This document shows positions 46,454 through 59,345 of a stretch of DNA of 64,000 nt, one piece after another (the first letter of the stretch is position 1; each line of letters starts with the position of its first letter). The DNA comes from Hetaerina americana. Taxonomy: Eukaryota > Arthropoda > Insecta > Odonata > Calopterygidae. The position numbers and the translations under genes are program-made. The stretch covers positions 42,463,446 through 42,527,445 of the forward strand of contig JAKTNV010000001.1 in NCBI GenBank assembly GCA_022747635.1. The letters are read 5' to 3'. Below the pieces are notes generated by a model. That model was not told the origin of the DNA. It did not search any database and saw only the letters and a program-made list of their open reading frames with translations.

Positions 46454-47206
46454 CGAGGGTCATCCGGAAAGTAGTACCCGTTCGTGAAATAAAGACACAA
46501 AAGTAAATATTAACAAACATAAAAAATTTTATTTGAAAGAGGATACTTTAAACTACTTCTCAACATAATCTCCAAGCAAATTAAGGCATTTGTCATAACG
46601 TGTGACAAGTTTCTGTATTCCTGCTGCATAGTCCTTCGCCGCCAGCTCATTGAGATACGCGAGGGACCCATCTTGCACAAATTTTTGCATAATGCAGATG
46701 GTGTTTAACAATTTCATGAACAATTGTTCGAGAAACATTGGGAAAATGCTCACAGATGTCATCAATTGTGACGCGCCGATCGTTCCTCACGAATTCGTCA
46801 ACTGAGCTCACCAGTTGGTCTGTAATGACAGACGGTCTCTCCGAACGCTCATCGTCGTGTGTGTTCCCCCTCCCCATGTTGAAGTTGCGACACCACCGCC
46901 GAACAGACGACTCGTCCATTACATTGTCTCCATACACCTCCTTTAATTGGCGATGAATATCACATGGGCGAACGTTTCTTGCATTGAGGAATTTAATCAC
47001 TGCCCTCACTTCACAACTGGCGGCGTTCTCAATTTTTTTAAACATTGTAAACAATCACAGAAACAACACAGGCAATGCTAGCGTCACGCAACTTGGCTCA
47101 GAGAAGGCAGACAAGCCACTGAAGCTATCTGACCTCGTCCAGCGGCTACTCGCGTCGTCAGCACTTCATGCGGCACGAACGGGTACTACTTTCCGGATGA
47201 CCCTCG
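46454..47206 (-). mobile_element. mariner family A deletion derivative, copy 2 (753 bp)
   Basis: Same length and structure as 24146-24898 but inverted. The 33-bp inverted termini are perfect here (46454-46486 and 47174-47206, outermost CGAGGGTCATCCGGAAAGTA), with TA on both sides (46452-46453 and 47207-47208). Only two base differences from copy 1 were found by eye. The internal deletion is identical, removing the catalytic core and joining the DNA-binding half to the last about 40 codons. No homology to copy 1 extends beyond the termini, so this is an independent transposition rather than a segmental duplication. Confidence 0.95.
46647..47045 (-). CDS. Truncated mariner transposase: DNA-binding domain only (132 aa)
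   Basis: This frame encodes exactly the same 132 residues as 24307-24705: two helix-turn-helix modules (about 11-55 and 74-120), a linker with RSERPS, and WVPR at 126-129, then VSQ and a stop created by the deletion. The single base difference inside the frame is synonymous (an alanine codon GCG/GCA). The catalytic Asp triad is absent. Both copies retain about 130 bp of 5' leader between terminus and ATG, so a native promoter, if present, would be kept. No expression evidence is visible in sequence. Confidence 0.75.
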   Translation of the reverse strand: MFKKIENAASCEVRAVIKFLNARNVRPCDIHRQLKEVYGDNVMDESSVRRWCRNFNMGRGNTHDDERSERPSVITDQLVSSVDEFVRNDRRVTIDDICEHFPNVSRTIVHEIVKHHLHYAKICARWVPRVSQ

Positions 47207-50200
47207 TAAATCACCAAAATTCATTGATTTTAAAAATTTCTTCCTCTTCCCGACGGAGGCTAGTAGCAAAAATTTGATGATAGGCCACCTACACAGAAAT
47301 CCTCTCACCTTCTACACCACATGGAAGGACTAAAAACTCAACATTTTTGGCCTATAAATCATGAAAAAGTCGTATCATTTATTTAAACATTCTTCCCAAG
47401 ATTCTAAGCATCTTTCTATGTGGTAGCGGAATAACTCCATATAAACGCCTGTTTGACAAATTTAAGGTATTACCTTTTCGTAGATTTGGAGTTTTCAGTA
47501 GTCCCAGTTGTCAGTAAATCAGACAAGCAGTGATAAGCAATATTTGAGGCCCTTTACTGTCCAGAATTTACTACAGGAGTAGTTTGCTAATTGATTTACT
47601 CTTCAAAGTGTCAAATCCTACCAACCTGGAAGCATGCAATTATTAAGTTTTAATACACCATTTTGCGATTTAAAATCGAATAATGGCGAACAATCCCAAT
47701 CGCTCAGCACCGAAGTGCCATTCAAAAACTTCTAATTGCACATGCAGGTATTAATAGCACCATCACAACTTAAATCTCCAATAGCAGGTTTTTTTCTGAA
47801 TTAAAAAATCATCCGAATCTTCTGCCAAAACGTTAATATCAGCGAATGGTAAAACTCACACAAAATTCATTCGTCCATAACTGCGGCAGTGTTGTTCTTC
47901 GAGTAACGTAACATACTCCTCCGAGGTCATTATCCTGAATTAATCCACAGTAAAGCTAGAAATTTTCTGTCCCCTAATTACAAACCTTTTAGTTTATTTA
48001 ACTTTCAGTTTTTTCATTAAATTATCCTAGTTTCTCTCCTCCCTTTATTTTCCATCATAAAAAGATGCAACATCTCATACTCGATTAAGAGCACTGATTC
48101 CATTACTGTAGCAGGTAGATCGAAAATGATAAACACACACATATACATATTCATGCACGTGCATATGCATGTATTTATTTATTTAATTATTAAATTAAGG
48201 AAAATATCAGCATAGTTTCTCAATTACTAGGATAAGAATTCCTTTTTTTTCAAAAAATGTTTTGCTTTGACTTGAAACAATATATTCATGTTCTGTTGTT
48301 ATTTCTTATGTAGTGATTTCTTCTTGTTGCCTTTTTCACAGTGAATATTCTCGTAGTTGATTATTCCGTAAAATTGTAAGCGGATAGTTAAGCACATACC
48401 TGTACATGTATATGGGGTTTATGCTTTGCAAATAATTTATATCGGCTCGCTTGTAAAAATGAGCACACTACTGCCTTCTCAGAATTAAATACTTTCTATT
48501 GACTGCCAAAGTGATGGGTATATTTTCGAATTTCATTAGTACCAAACTATTGTTTTCTTTTGATACTGAAATCTTGGGGGGGCAAAGTATTTGATGGAAT
48601 AAACTAAGATGGACTATACAAAGAAGTACGTGAAGGGAGAATAGATTTGAGTGGTTGAATTGGGAGAATGGTACTTTTACTATGAAGGAGCCCGTATACT
48701 AACGATCGTTTTCACAGCAGCCAGTCTATGAAGGAAAAAAAATTTCTTCACAAGAATTTATTCGAGGCCAAGTTGAATTGCATCTCCTCCTTTTATACCA
48801 GAGAAGCGTCCGTGCTATTTCTCATCCAACCAAATTACGGTCATTGCTCCGAAAAATTCCATCGTCTGAAATGAAAACTTCATTCCTTTCAGCAGTTAAT
48901 AGCTCACGATCTTTTATGCGGAAGACCTTAGAGTCACGACTCTTCTATGTGCAACCATCGAGATAGGGGTTACCAGCAACAAATTCCTTTTTTAAATAAC
49001 TTTGATAATAAACCCCGTTACCATCATTTTTTGGAACCGTATACTCATGAGATTATGGTTACTCCTACATGATTATCCTTTGTTCCTTGAACAACTCAAT
49101 ATTTTAATGAGACATCTTGGTTGAAATTGTATTTGCATAAGAAAAAAGAAGCGGTGACAAGATTTGTTTTTGCCGCAGCTGTTCAAAATAATTCATCATG
49201 TCCATCACTTCACGATTATTTTCGTCTTTTTCCAGTAAGTATATCGATGTTATCTTGTTAAAAATCCAATTGATATTGCATAGAGATATTAGACTGATCA
49301 TTGATTGAATGTAATTACCCATCTCACTTTTTTTTTCTTTAGGGAGCCAGGTAAGTCTGACACCTTGATTAGGATTAGACAGCTGGAACCTGATTTTTTG
49401 CGTACTGACTTTTTTTTACCGGGGTTTCAGTTTGAACCGGATTGATTTAGGGCCAAAAACGATTAAATCGACTTTTTGCCGAAACCGAAATCAAATATTT
49501 CGATTTTTCAAATATTTGACAAGGAAAAATTTCACATTTTTCAGATTTTCATAGGGTGATATAATTTTTTTGCAGAAATGATGACACTGAAATTTGGAAA
49601 AGGTTAAAATGCTTCATTGTAGTTTTTACCATAACATAAAATCAAAATTAATTCTCACAAATTTTATGAAAGCGCGGATGGGCATATTATCTCGGATATA
49701 TGAAATTTTCATGCTTTTTTAATGTCCAAGAAAATAGGAGTGCCATTTCAGGGTTATTAACTTGTGATATTTATTCATACAAATGAATATGGATGTTTTA
49801 AATTGGAGAAGGAATTGGAACAACCTTTGACCTTCTTCAAATGTTGCTGTCATTTAGATTGAACTTAAATGTAAAAATAATTAATTTTTCGAACCATTTC
49901 TTCAATAATGCTTTGATAAAAGGAAAGATGAATTTGAAAATTATTTTGAAGGAATTTAAAAATTATTTTATGTATTTGTAATGCACTTAAGAAAAGTTTC
50001 GCTGCCATGCATCATGGCGAACTCACATTTTTTTAATTATAGAGTATCGTGGCTTCCATTGGATTTTACGTATTGACAGTTTTCTCTTTTAATTATAAAA
50101 ATACATATTAAATATCTTGGTAAGTTTCGAAGTTTCACAGGGAACAGAAAAATTATTGTTGATTAGGATATTATAGATAAAATTTCGAGAAAAGTATTTC

Positions 50201-51717
50201 TAATTAGACTCTGTATTATCTTCTATCACATGAAAATTCAAATCATTTACCACAATGTTAGCCACTAATTAACTACCATATTATCGCAACAAGATTGCCA
50301 CGGTAACAAATATATTTAAATGGCAGCCATTTCGTACTTTAAAAATGGATACTTATATTATCAATGTAGATTTCGTGGTGAATACGGTAAGAGATGAATA
50401 ATTTTTTGTAGTCGAGAAAAACCTTAGACAAAACAGCGGTCTTTTCTGACCGACCATCCATAAACCTGGTATGGTCGTTCATGTTAATCAATTTCCTAAA
50501 TCTTCCACTTATTACTTCAATGTCCGAAGAACAATTAAAATACTGACCCTGCCGACCTTTCATCACATAGGTATTTTTTTTAAAGTAACCTGGCAGATGA
50601 GTAGCGTTGAAAAGTATCAAAGAATAACTACAATCTAGGGAAAACACCACGATGTTTTATTCAATATGAGTTTCGTGCATGCCAAATCAGAAACAGGCAT
50701 GAATCATGAACAGGCAGGCAGAACAGCTGAAACTCTACTATGGTTAAAACTTAGGGCGTTCCTCCACCACAGAGTGTCAAATCTACCTTGCCGACTTTGG
50801 TGACTCTTGGTGACAGTAGTCTGCCCTGACGTGACAGGAGGGAGAGAACGTGAGACACCCTGACGCGGAGGGATGTTCGAAAACCTTAGCCATTGCGGAT
50901 AAATGCCGTGGAAACATTTTTTTCCATTTGAAACTTAATTAATTAATAGTGGAAAAAGGGAATTATCAGTAACGTCTCGAATTTTAGATATCTAAATATT
51001 TACGATCTAATGGAAATTTACTTATAGATATATAGGTATGCCATTCATTTGTAAAGATTTCGCTTTTATCGCTATATTGTCATCTGGAGAAATGAATTGA
51101 AGTACTTCAAACTATTAGCATCTAAATGATGAGCAAAAGTCACTTCACTGATAATAAATAAAACATTGATTGGGGGTTATGAACAGAATATCTGAAACAT
51201 TAAAATTAATGGCCCCATCGGAGGTAAACAATGAGTTACGATTTTAAAAAGGTCAGAAGTACATAAATCAGTGGCGTAGTGGTATGGTTGAAATGGGCAA
51301 TTGAAGACAATTGAAGTGAATAATTGAAGTGCACAAACAGATTGCCACATTTCTTAAGAGCCCCTCTACCACTCTCCATTAAAATGTTAACGGGGAAATT
51401 TCTTCATTAGAGGGTGGTTATCTAGGATATTTGGATTCCTATGCTCTTCATTTTTTATAAAAAAATTATGTAGAGTTTCTAATTTTTGATTCCTCATTCT
51501 TGGATCTAACCATAAAAATCTAATGAGAGAACATACTTGCATTATGGCATTTAGACTCATAATTACAAGCACCCTTAATTAGCATTCATTCTAATGGTTT
51601 TCGTATTAGACTGAAACAGTAATATTAAATATTTGTTAAAAATCGCTATAGCACCATGTATTGCTTTGTAGAAATACAGCTTAATAACTCAATTCAATAT
51701 GGTGGCAAATATTTCCA
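47207..51717. other. AT-rich region, nothing recognised
   Basis: About 4.5 kb of AT-rich DNA with no supported gene or repeat. 49440-49530 contains imperfect inverted copies of AAATATTTGA/TCGATTTTT-like sequence. Frames at 48778-48966, 49104-49322 and 50339-50650 have no motif. Confidence 0.5.

Positions 51718-51789
<72 letters not shown>
51718..51789. repeat. (GT)n-(AT)n microsatellite
   Basis: A short GT run followed by about 60 bp of uninterrupted TA. Tyr/Ile frames on both strands across it are artefacts. Confidence 0.97.
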
Positions 51790-51791
<2 letters not shown>

Positions 51792-52089
51792 TCGCGTGAA
51801 AATAGGATGATTGTAAGGCAATCGGATATTTTTTCAATTGAGCAACGCCCCAGGCCTGCTGTACATATCAATTATGGCAGGTCAAACTGGATTTGGATCC
51901 ATCCATTCGTGATATTCGCTCAAGAATTCCAGTGGAAAATTCGTGTACTCCCAGGGAAGTATCTCAGGGAATGTTATGATCAGGCCCTATGAGTCTAGGG
52001 ATTTCTCGGTTACGGGAATGGAAAAAAATTGTCCTCGCTAGTCTCAGCCTCTAATAAACATTCTTGACCTTTGACTCTTTGTGCGACAC
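51790..52089. other. Spacer, nothing recognised
   Basis: Part of a 97-codon plus frame (51699-51992) continues from the microsatellite; its non-repetitive half (from about 51790) has no recognised motif. Confidence 0.45.
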
Positions 52090-53725
52090 ACCGGAGATGG
52101 GGGTCACGCCCCTTCTCTTCTAGGCGCAAGGCCTTTGCGTCGCTGCCATCTCCTACTCCGTCCCTGCCGCCCTCATTCTCCCACCTTGAACACCATCTCC
52201 ATCCATCTATCTTCAAAGATCCCCCCAACTCAACCCCTTCCTTCATACCACTTTCCTTCCTCATACCATCCGCGTATAAATCACTCTCTCCCTCATCCGT
52301 CACTCAACCTTCGCACCCTTACCGCCTTCATCCACGCTCAACCCACGCCATCCCTTCCTCAAAAATCTTCGACCCCCATGGCTTCCATTAGCAACACTTC
52401 TCCACGACTCGTCTTTCCTATCTTATGCTCCGCGCGCAAGCATAACTTATTCACTTAAATGACGGGCGGCAGTTTTTCTCCCTGATCTCTTCGTTGTGCT
52501 CCCCAGTACCTTTTGCGTAAGGTTGGCCACGGTTCATTCACATGGTCGGGGAAGCGTCATTCCCCGATTTTTTTCCTCTCCCGCCAATAAAAAATCATTC
52601 GGTTTCCGGACGAAATGCCCGGGGCTTCCATTCTAGTCATTGCAATTGCTCTCCGCGTTTCGCTCCTACGCATCTTTCGCTCGCGTTCACTCCCGACGGA
52701 AAATTATTGCCTGCTTGTAAGACGTCGGTGGAGCGCCGGAGTATTTGACCAAACCACATTATTCCACCCTTCCTCCCTCGTTCACTCCCACGCAATCTAA
52801 CACACTCCCCCGCTTCTCCTCTTCCTCTGAATCCTCCACTCTTTCCATTCCTTCCAACTTCTCTTCAACCCTGCACTCCGCAATCACTACCAATTCCACC
52901 CCTATCCGCTCTCTCCCCTCCTCACACCCAATCCCTTCCTTTAACCCTCCTTCCCACCGAGCGGCACCCTCCGATCCTCTGTCTGTCACTCGCCGCCCCC
53001 CTCGCCGACCCGGACCCACATCGTTCCGCCCTACTCTCCCTCCCGGAAATCCGCCCCATCCTCCACCATTACCATCCCACTCCCCCATCGCCTTTCTCTC
53101 TCCCCGTTCCCTCCGCTTTTTCCCTCCCCTCTCCTACATCCATCCGGCCTTCACCCCACTCCCACCCCTCCCTCGCCACAGGGAGGAAAACGCCATTCCG
53201 CAACACCCACGCGCCTTTTCCCGCCCCTCCCCTCTCGTGCCCTCCTGTGACCTGCTATTCCCCTTTTTCCTACTCTCTCTCTATCCCTCTCATCCCTATC
53301 ACCTCCCTCCTCCACCCGCTCCTCCCTCCTCCTTTTCCTCCCCATCCCTTCTCAACCCTTTTCGATGCCTCCGCAGGCGTCCCTTTCTCCTACGTTCTCC
53401 GCACTCCGACCCCCACCCCCCAGCCCTCGAAGTACCCCCGGCACACACAACCATACAGATTTACGCGTTAGAGGTTGACGTGACCCCCCCTCTCTTTATC
53501 TCTGAAAGACCGTCGATGCCCTCCCTTTCCTCCAATCCACCCCATCATCTAACCAGCTGCTTCCCTGCTATACTCCCTTCTTGCACGCTTCTTCTGCCGC
53601 TCCTGTAGCATGCCTACTACACATTCCGCACTCCCCCGCCCGTCCATTCGTCATACCTCTTTATTATTCTCTCCCTCGCCCACGTCCCTTGAGCGTTCGT
53701 CCTACTGCCCACGTTCTCTTTTCAT
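52090..53725. other. Long pyrimidine-rich tract
   Basis: C/T-rich on the plus strand for about 1.6 kb, extreme at 52800-53440. It holds a 287-codon plus frame (52745-53608), the longest C/T-driven frame in the window, rich in Pro, Ser and Leu, with overlapping frames in other registers. Composition rather than selection explains it: no domain, no codon periodicity visible by eye, and residues dictated by C/T codons. Confidence 0.65.
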
Positions 53726-54219
53726 CTCCCGAACTCTCGAAGGCTAATTCATTCGATAATGTTGCTGGTGTGATGTGAAATTTCCTCGTAGCAATTCTCA
53801 ATTGAGTTGAGCTGCAAGTTCAGTTCTTTATGGTAAACTTTATCTGGTCTGCATAGTGTGAAGTGGAGATGACTGGGTATCACTAGAATTCATTTTCTGT
53901 CTGTAATTTTTTATCTTGCTTACTTATTATATGACTTCTCCTATGTTGTGTTAATAATAGGATAATTCTAAGTAAATATTGTTAATGAACATTCGCGTAT
54001 CTCAAATGTGATTCTGTCTTAAAAATCTACCTGTTTATTAAATTCTTTCGCTAATATTTATCTCATGAATAGATTTCGTAGTATTTAGATTGTTATTAAC
54101 GACCTATGTTGGAATATTAGTTTTATCCGGTGACATTTAGACACTGCGATGGAGTTTTATGTAAAATAAATAATGAGCCAAACACAGGGCCCTCCGAGTG
54201 ACTGAAGTAAATTTCGCTG
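53726..54219. other. AT-rich spacer, nothing recognised
   Basis: No supported feature. Confidence 0.5.
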
Positions 54220-56010
54220 TGATATGTCTATATGGTGGTTATATGAGGGAAAGAAATTGATGAATGTAAATATAGAATTTGGTAGAAGTAAGTGTAAAGA
54301 TATAAATAATATACCGAGATATGAAATTAGTAGAGCAAAAGAAGCATGGTTGAAGGTAGAGTTTGAGAATAAGGAAAGTTTAAAAAGGAAGGGTGAAATT
54401 GGTACAATGCACAGGATGGCGAAAGAAATATCAGAAAGTGAGAAGGAAAAATCCGGGCACACTATCAAAGATGCATGTAAGCCAGGTAAAATTATTAAAT
54501 GAATCATTAAATATGGAAGAACCTGTTAATATAAAAAAAAGAAAAGATATTAAATGACATTTGTAAAGTCATCATCCTTTAACTCAGAGAATCTGACGTG
54601 GATGGGGATAACTTAGGCCCAAATATATTTTACTGAAAGATATAAAGAGAAACAAAGGCATTTGAAAGCAAATAAAGTCATGGGGGCAGATAGAATTACG
54701 GCGGAACTACTTAAGGCTTTAGAAAAACCTGGGAGGAAGAATTTTAATGGACTAATGAGTAGAACTTATGAGGGAATAATTTGTGGGAAAATTTCGTTAA
54801 ATCCATGTTGATTTCAATCCCGAAAAAGGGAAAGGCAGCCATGATAAGAGAACTATAAAAGAGTGGGTATAATTTTGCATGCAGCTTAAGTGATACTTAG
54901 GCTTTCAAAATAAGAGAATGGAGATGAGGGAAAATTATTGCCTAGAAGATGATCAGTTTGGGTTCAGGAAGGTACGCGTGACGTATTAGCAATAAAGAGG
55001 TCACGATGGAGAAAAACATAAAATACACTCAGGATTTTTGTTCGTAGGTTTCGTAAAGGCGTTTGATATAGAAACTATAGCTGAATTAATGAATGTACTA
55101 GAGAAGATCGGAGTACAGCGCGGATAGGTGAATTTTCCGCAACCTGTGCACGTCACGGACTCCTCAGTGGCGAGTGACGGATGGTGAGTCGGGATGGGTC
55201 GTAATATTATGTTAGGCAGAGGGGTTCGGCACAAGCGTCTATTATCATCAGTATTTTTCATCTCGGAGGAAATGGTAGAGACATGGGTATAGAAAGAACT
55301 TGAAATAGGAATGAAATTTGGCGGGACATTATAAAAACAGTTGGGTTTGCGGATTATCAAGCTTTAGTTAGCCAATCAGCCAAGGGGTTACAATCTTTAT
55401 TGAGGACATAGGAAAATCAGTGTGACAGGTACATGATGTAAATCAATGTAAACAAAACAATGCTTATGAGGTTTTAGAGGAAGAGAGAGAAGGAGGTAGA
55501 ATAATTTAAACATTAAAGGAGGAAGGCAAAAACTCGAGCATTTCATTTGGGAAAAAAGCTTACATGAGAAGGAGGAAGTTGTCGCCAGGGACGTTGAGTA
55601 AGAATGTTGAAAATGACTAGTGAAAATTTCCAAATGGTGCGTGGTTTTGAGCGGCGTGAAAATATCTTCATTGAAAGAAGATGATAGGTGTTGGTTTATG
55701 GCTTTTGAAATGTGGGTGTGGAGAAGGATGGTAAAGATGAAGTGGAATGATAGGAAAAAAAAGGAGGAAGTGCCTAAGTATGGATGGGGAGGAGAGAGGA
55801 TTGTTTGGAGATATTAGAAAAAGGAATGAACAATGGATAAAGAACATTTTGACGCACAATAGGACGCTGAAGAATGTGATACAGGAAAGGACGTTAGGCA
55901 AGCGTTGTAGGGGAGGAAAAGGATAAAACTGATGGACGAAATAAAAGGAGGAAGAAGCCTGCGGAATTTAATATGGGTTTATAATAGTGTTTGGCGTCAG
56001 GTTGGTTTCT
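54220..56010 (+). mobile_element. LINE, linker to C-terminus (5'-truncated, inactive)
   Basis: The plus-strand order matches the LINE at 2.2-5.0 kb. The linker is RAKEAWLKVEFENKESLKRK with IGTMHRMAKEI (54224-54502). The RT start follows, with KVMGADRITAELLKALEK (about 54676-54729). A region equivalent to FGFRKGTRDA.. lies near 54958-54990, and AFDIETIAELMNVLEKIG near 55060-55115. The catalytic box reads FADYQALVSQSAKG (55346-55387), where FADDQ is usual. The C-terminal region has CWFMAFEMWVWRRMVKMKWN (55690-55749) and MDEIKGGRSLRN (about 55932-55970). Many stops interrupt it. No endonuclease or leader is present, consistent with 5' truncation during target-primed integration. Confidence 0.85.
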
Positions 56011-57119
56011 CAGTGAGGCTAAGATATGTACCGGCGTTCAATCTATATCTATATAAAACCTAACTTAAACTTTATATTCCGTAATAATAAAAACATGCAA
56101 TGCTCCAGATTTTTCATTTACTGAATTGACCGCAAGTAAGCATATTTAAGGCCATAAGAAGGTATGAAAAAATGCAGTTAGCCTTATCCCTCTTAGGATT
56201 TATCTCTCCTTTTTGCTCTCTTCAGAATACATGTGAGTGACCCCTAACATCACTTTAATAAGCTTGGGAGATCACCTGACATGCCTCAAGACCACCAATA
56301 TAATCCACCAATAACCAATAACATAATGAGAAAAGGAGAGCAAGTGCATGGTAGTTGAAACAAATTATGGTAGTCGTCTCAAAATACCATCAAAATGCTT
56401 GGCCTAAAAGTGGTCACAGAGGAGTAAGGAATAGCTAAAAAAATATTTGAATACTCTTTAGGATTCATTATAAGATAACGGTTGAGGTATACCTTACACA
56501 ACGACGGAAGACCCCTCACACGGTAATTAGGATTGAGGCGTTCAACTTGAGAGATACTTTCAAGATTGTTTCCTCGATAATTTCAAAGTATTGTATGTAT
56601 AAAAATGATATGACGATAGAAAAAAGTGGATATGACACCGAGTACAGTTGAAGTCAAGAGTAAAGGAAAAAAGTGCAAAGGAAAAAATTCAGTTATATAT
56701 TCGGTAACGAGCAAAAATCATTGCGTAGTAATATTTTCAATTCACAGTCCCCATTTAAACTGATGTTAGGAATATTCTAACTTGAAACTTTTCAAAAACA
56801 TAATTATGAACCAGCACAAAAATAGCCACCACTTAGTTCAGAGGTAGAATAATATAATTCAAAAATTCATTTTGGCATGATAATGTAGACTCGATTGTAC
56901 GCTTACCTTCAGAAAAAAATTGCAGGATGCATCCTGAGCCATCTTATGATTTCACATGCAATGACGTATCTTGTCTTTCGGGAACTGCAATTAATGGATA
57001 AAGGTACTAAGAGTATGTCTACGACAAATAGGGGATGATTCCTTTTCCTTATCTTTTCCTGCTCATGAAAGGCATCACCAATAATGAATTTTTCAGAACT
57101 CTCTCTCGTTTGATCATAA
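56011..57119. other. AT-rich spacer, nothing recognised
   Basis: No supported gene or element. Confidence 0.5.
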
Positions 57120-57338
57120 CTTGTGCTTTTTGGCGCCTGAAGAAGCCGTTGATGCATAGAAAAACCATGTTTTGGAGGCATCTCAATCGGAATGGAAAAA
57201 GTGTTACGAAAATTGGTTCGTGCGTGTGCAAAAGTGTATTGATTATCATGGAGAATACTTCGAAAAACAAAATAGCAATTTTCAACAATGAATTACTGTA
57301 TTTTTATGGTTAGGTTGAAAAATAAATAGCAATCCTCG
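57120..57338 (+). mobile_element. mariner family B 3' fragment
   Basis: The plus strand matches the C-terminal coding end and right terminus of the family B elements. In the 57035-57313 frame, FWRLKKPLMHRKTMFWRHLN and IGSCVCKSVLIIMENTSKNK correspond to the complementary frame of the same region at 34594-34869. The terminus reads AATAGCAATCCTCG and is followed by TA (57339-57340). The 5' two-thirds is missing. It shows that family B has at least three copies in 64 kb. Confidence 0.8.
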
Positions 57339-58269
57339 TATGAGAAGGAAAGGGTATGTATGCAGGACGGAGTGAATGAAGGGAGAATATATGCGAGATT
57401 GAAGAACAGTTTGTTGTGCTCTTGTGTCTTGCAAGCAAGGCTAATAAATGTGTGGGTGTTAAGTTTGTGTACATTAAAAAAGATTTATTGATGCGTTGGA
57501 ATGTAAACTTTCTGAAACTCAGGATAATTCTGAATATATTAATAAATTACATATTGTACAGGCATAAAAATTTCTTTACAATTAACTGTGCAAGTACCTT
57601 ATTCTTCTCACATTAATTATAATCGACCAATCCCAAATGATGTGACAAATTCAACTACAAATCCCCAACATATATGTTATGTTTTAACCCCAAGGGACGT
57701 CGTCAAAATGTATAAAATATTTCAATGAAGCCACATAAAAGCAATTTCCAGTTCAAATTTACATTTATTTCGGTAGCCACCATGTAGAACTACTGTGAGG
57801 AAAGGAAATAACACAAAACTACGAAAACATGCGACCCTGTGCTAATAAATAAGAGTAAACAAGTGAAGCTTGCGCCCAGTCGGGACCTGATAATGCATTT
57901 GAAATAACAAATTCTACTGTCGCCGACTGCTGATAGAAAATAAACTGAGTGAACTTGCCGTCACCTAAATAAACTTTATCCCTCGCATAGACAGCTATTT
58001 GAAAGCAATAAATGTTTAGGCCAATGAAAAAATTCCATGCCGGGGGCTGCATACCGGGTTGCGACGAGATAGACCACCGTGATCAATCGAGAGTACTGAA
58101 TATTGTTGAGCTAGCATAGATGAAGTCATTTACAATTTACAGTGAAGTGGTTTAACCGATGACAGAGAGTAGAGCACCATGGGTAGAAACCGTGAAACAA
58201 TTTTACAGAGTTTTCCACGGCTAACTTAAATTCTCAATCTCACCTTTTAGCAAATAAAGCTCATTTTAC
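57339..58269. other. Spacer with an unassigned minus-strand frame
   Basis: A 77-codon minus frame (57819-58052) reads DKVYLGDGKFTQFIFYQQSA and looks less AT-biased than its surroundings. I recognise no family and see no supporting signals. Otherwise AT-rich and empty. Confidence 0.3.
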
Positions 58270-58430
58270 AAACACAGTGAGTGTTTATAAAACAAAACAA
58301 AACAAAATCACAACAATTTTGGAAGCTCTCGGGCACTTGGAATTGGAATCTCGTAGCTCCTGGATGGTTGGCCACCACGCATAAAAGTTCCCCTCCGCTA
58401 GGCTACAAGGATGGGTAGCAGAGTGTTAGA
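58270..58430 (-). mobile_element. Possible tRNA-derived SINE (minus strand)
   Basis: On the minus strand an A-box-like GTAGCCTAGCGGAGGG (58406-58391) is followed about 40 nt later by a B-box-like GAGATTCCAATTCC (58352-58339), a spacing usual for tRNA-derived SINE heads. Downstream on that strand is a TTTTG-type repeat (about 58315-58288) that could be a simple-repeat tail. The short body and imperfect B box keep this tentative. Confidence 0.35.
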
Positions 58431-59345
58431 CCCAATCGGTATCCTCAAAGTGACCAACGGCGCAGTGCTGACTCACGTGTGAATGCGCGCGTGCAATCAG
58501 ATTTGCAACCACCATCCCCAAATGTTATGACAGCAGTTCCTCCACTCCATTCTTTCTCTCTCTTCGCGCGATCCCTTTTTTAATGCGTCCCGAGTTTGAG
58601 GTACCTAATTATGGTCCTTCTCTGGACCTTTAAATTATCTCTTATTTCTCCTATCCCTCGTCATTCTCATCCAACTCACCCCCATTTCACTCCACGTACC
58701 ACCTCGTTTGTCGCCTCCGATTAGCCTCGTTAATTGTGTGGCTCCAAGGTGGAGCACCGAAATGGGCCGCTGATCAATCTATCAATCAACCATTGTGTAA
58801 TGTCAGGGGTAGAGGTGGGAAGGGGACTTAGAAGGTCCGTGTGCTGACTTCCAGCACCCAATTTATCGAGGTAATTGGCCAGGCGCGCACGGTGGTCTCG
58901 ATTTATGGAGGAAGAAGGATAAGAGAGAGAGAATGAGATCGGATCGGTGTGAGGACAGGGACGTCCGACCCTTAGGGTGGGAAGCCGTGGACTTCAGAGC
59001 TCTCCATAGAGAGAGGAAGGGTGGGGAGGTGGCAAGGAGGAAGCTGGACGAGATGTTCAGTGGCCCTGGCGACTCAAAGGGAGGAAGTGAGTCGGCCTCT
59101 GTTGTATTGTTCAGGGGATTCCTCGACCGGAGGGAAGGAAGCCATTAGCGCCTCCTTGTGGCGGGAGCTGAGGGAGGGTCTGAGGCGGGGCGAGGAGCGA
59201 AGATGAGGCAGGAAGCTGCGTGGGAGGCCTAGGGAGGGGAAAAGGGAAGTGAGGAGCTACATCTGCCTCCCTTCTTTCACCTTGCCCTCTCACAACCGCC
59301 CCCTGTAGGCCTGATCCTCATCTAACACCCCCATTCCCCGCCACC
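58431..59345. other. Alternating pyrimidine/purine tract
   Basis: 58540-58700 is C/T-rich, 58800-59240 strongly G/A-rich, and 59255-59345 C/T-rich again, so polarity switches twice in under 1 kb. Frames 58933-59148 and 59021-59206 are Gly/Arg/Glu-rich by composition. Confidence 0.6.

Noticed and set aside
52745..53608. 287-codon plus-strand open frame
   Set aside because: It lies in C/T-rich DNA where stops are rare. Its residues are those encoded by C/T codons (Pro, Ser, Leu, Phe), other frames are also open, and no domain is visible.
57819..58052. 77-codon minus-strand frame as a host gene
   Set aside because: The peptide looks somewhat protein-like, but there is no family, splice signal, conservation evidence or poly(A) context, so it is mentioned only in the region note.
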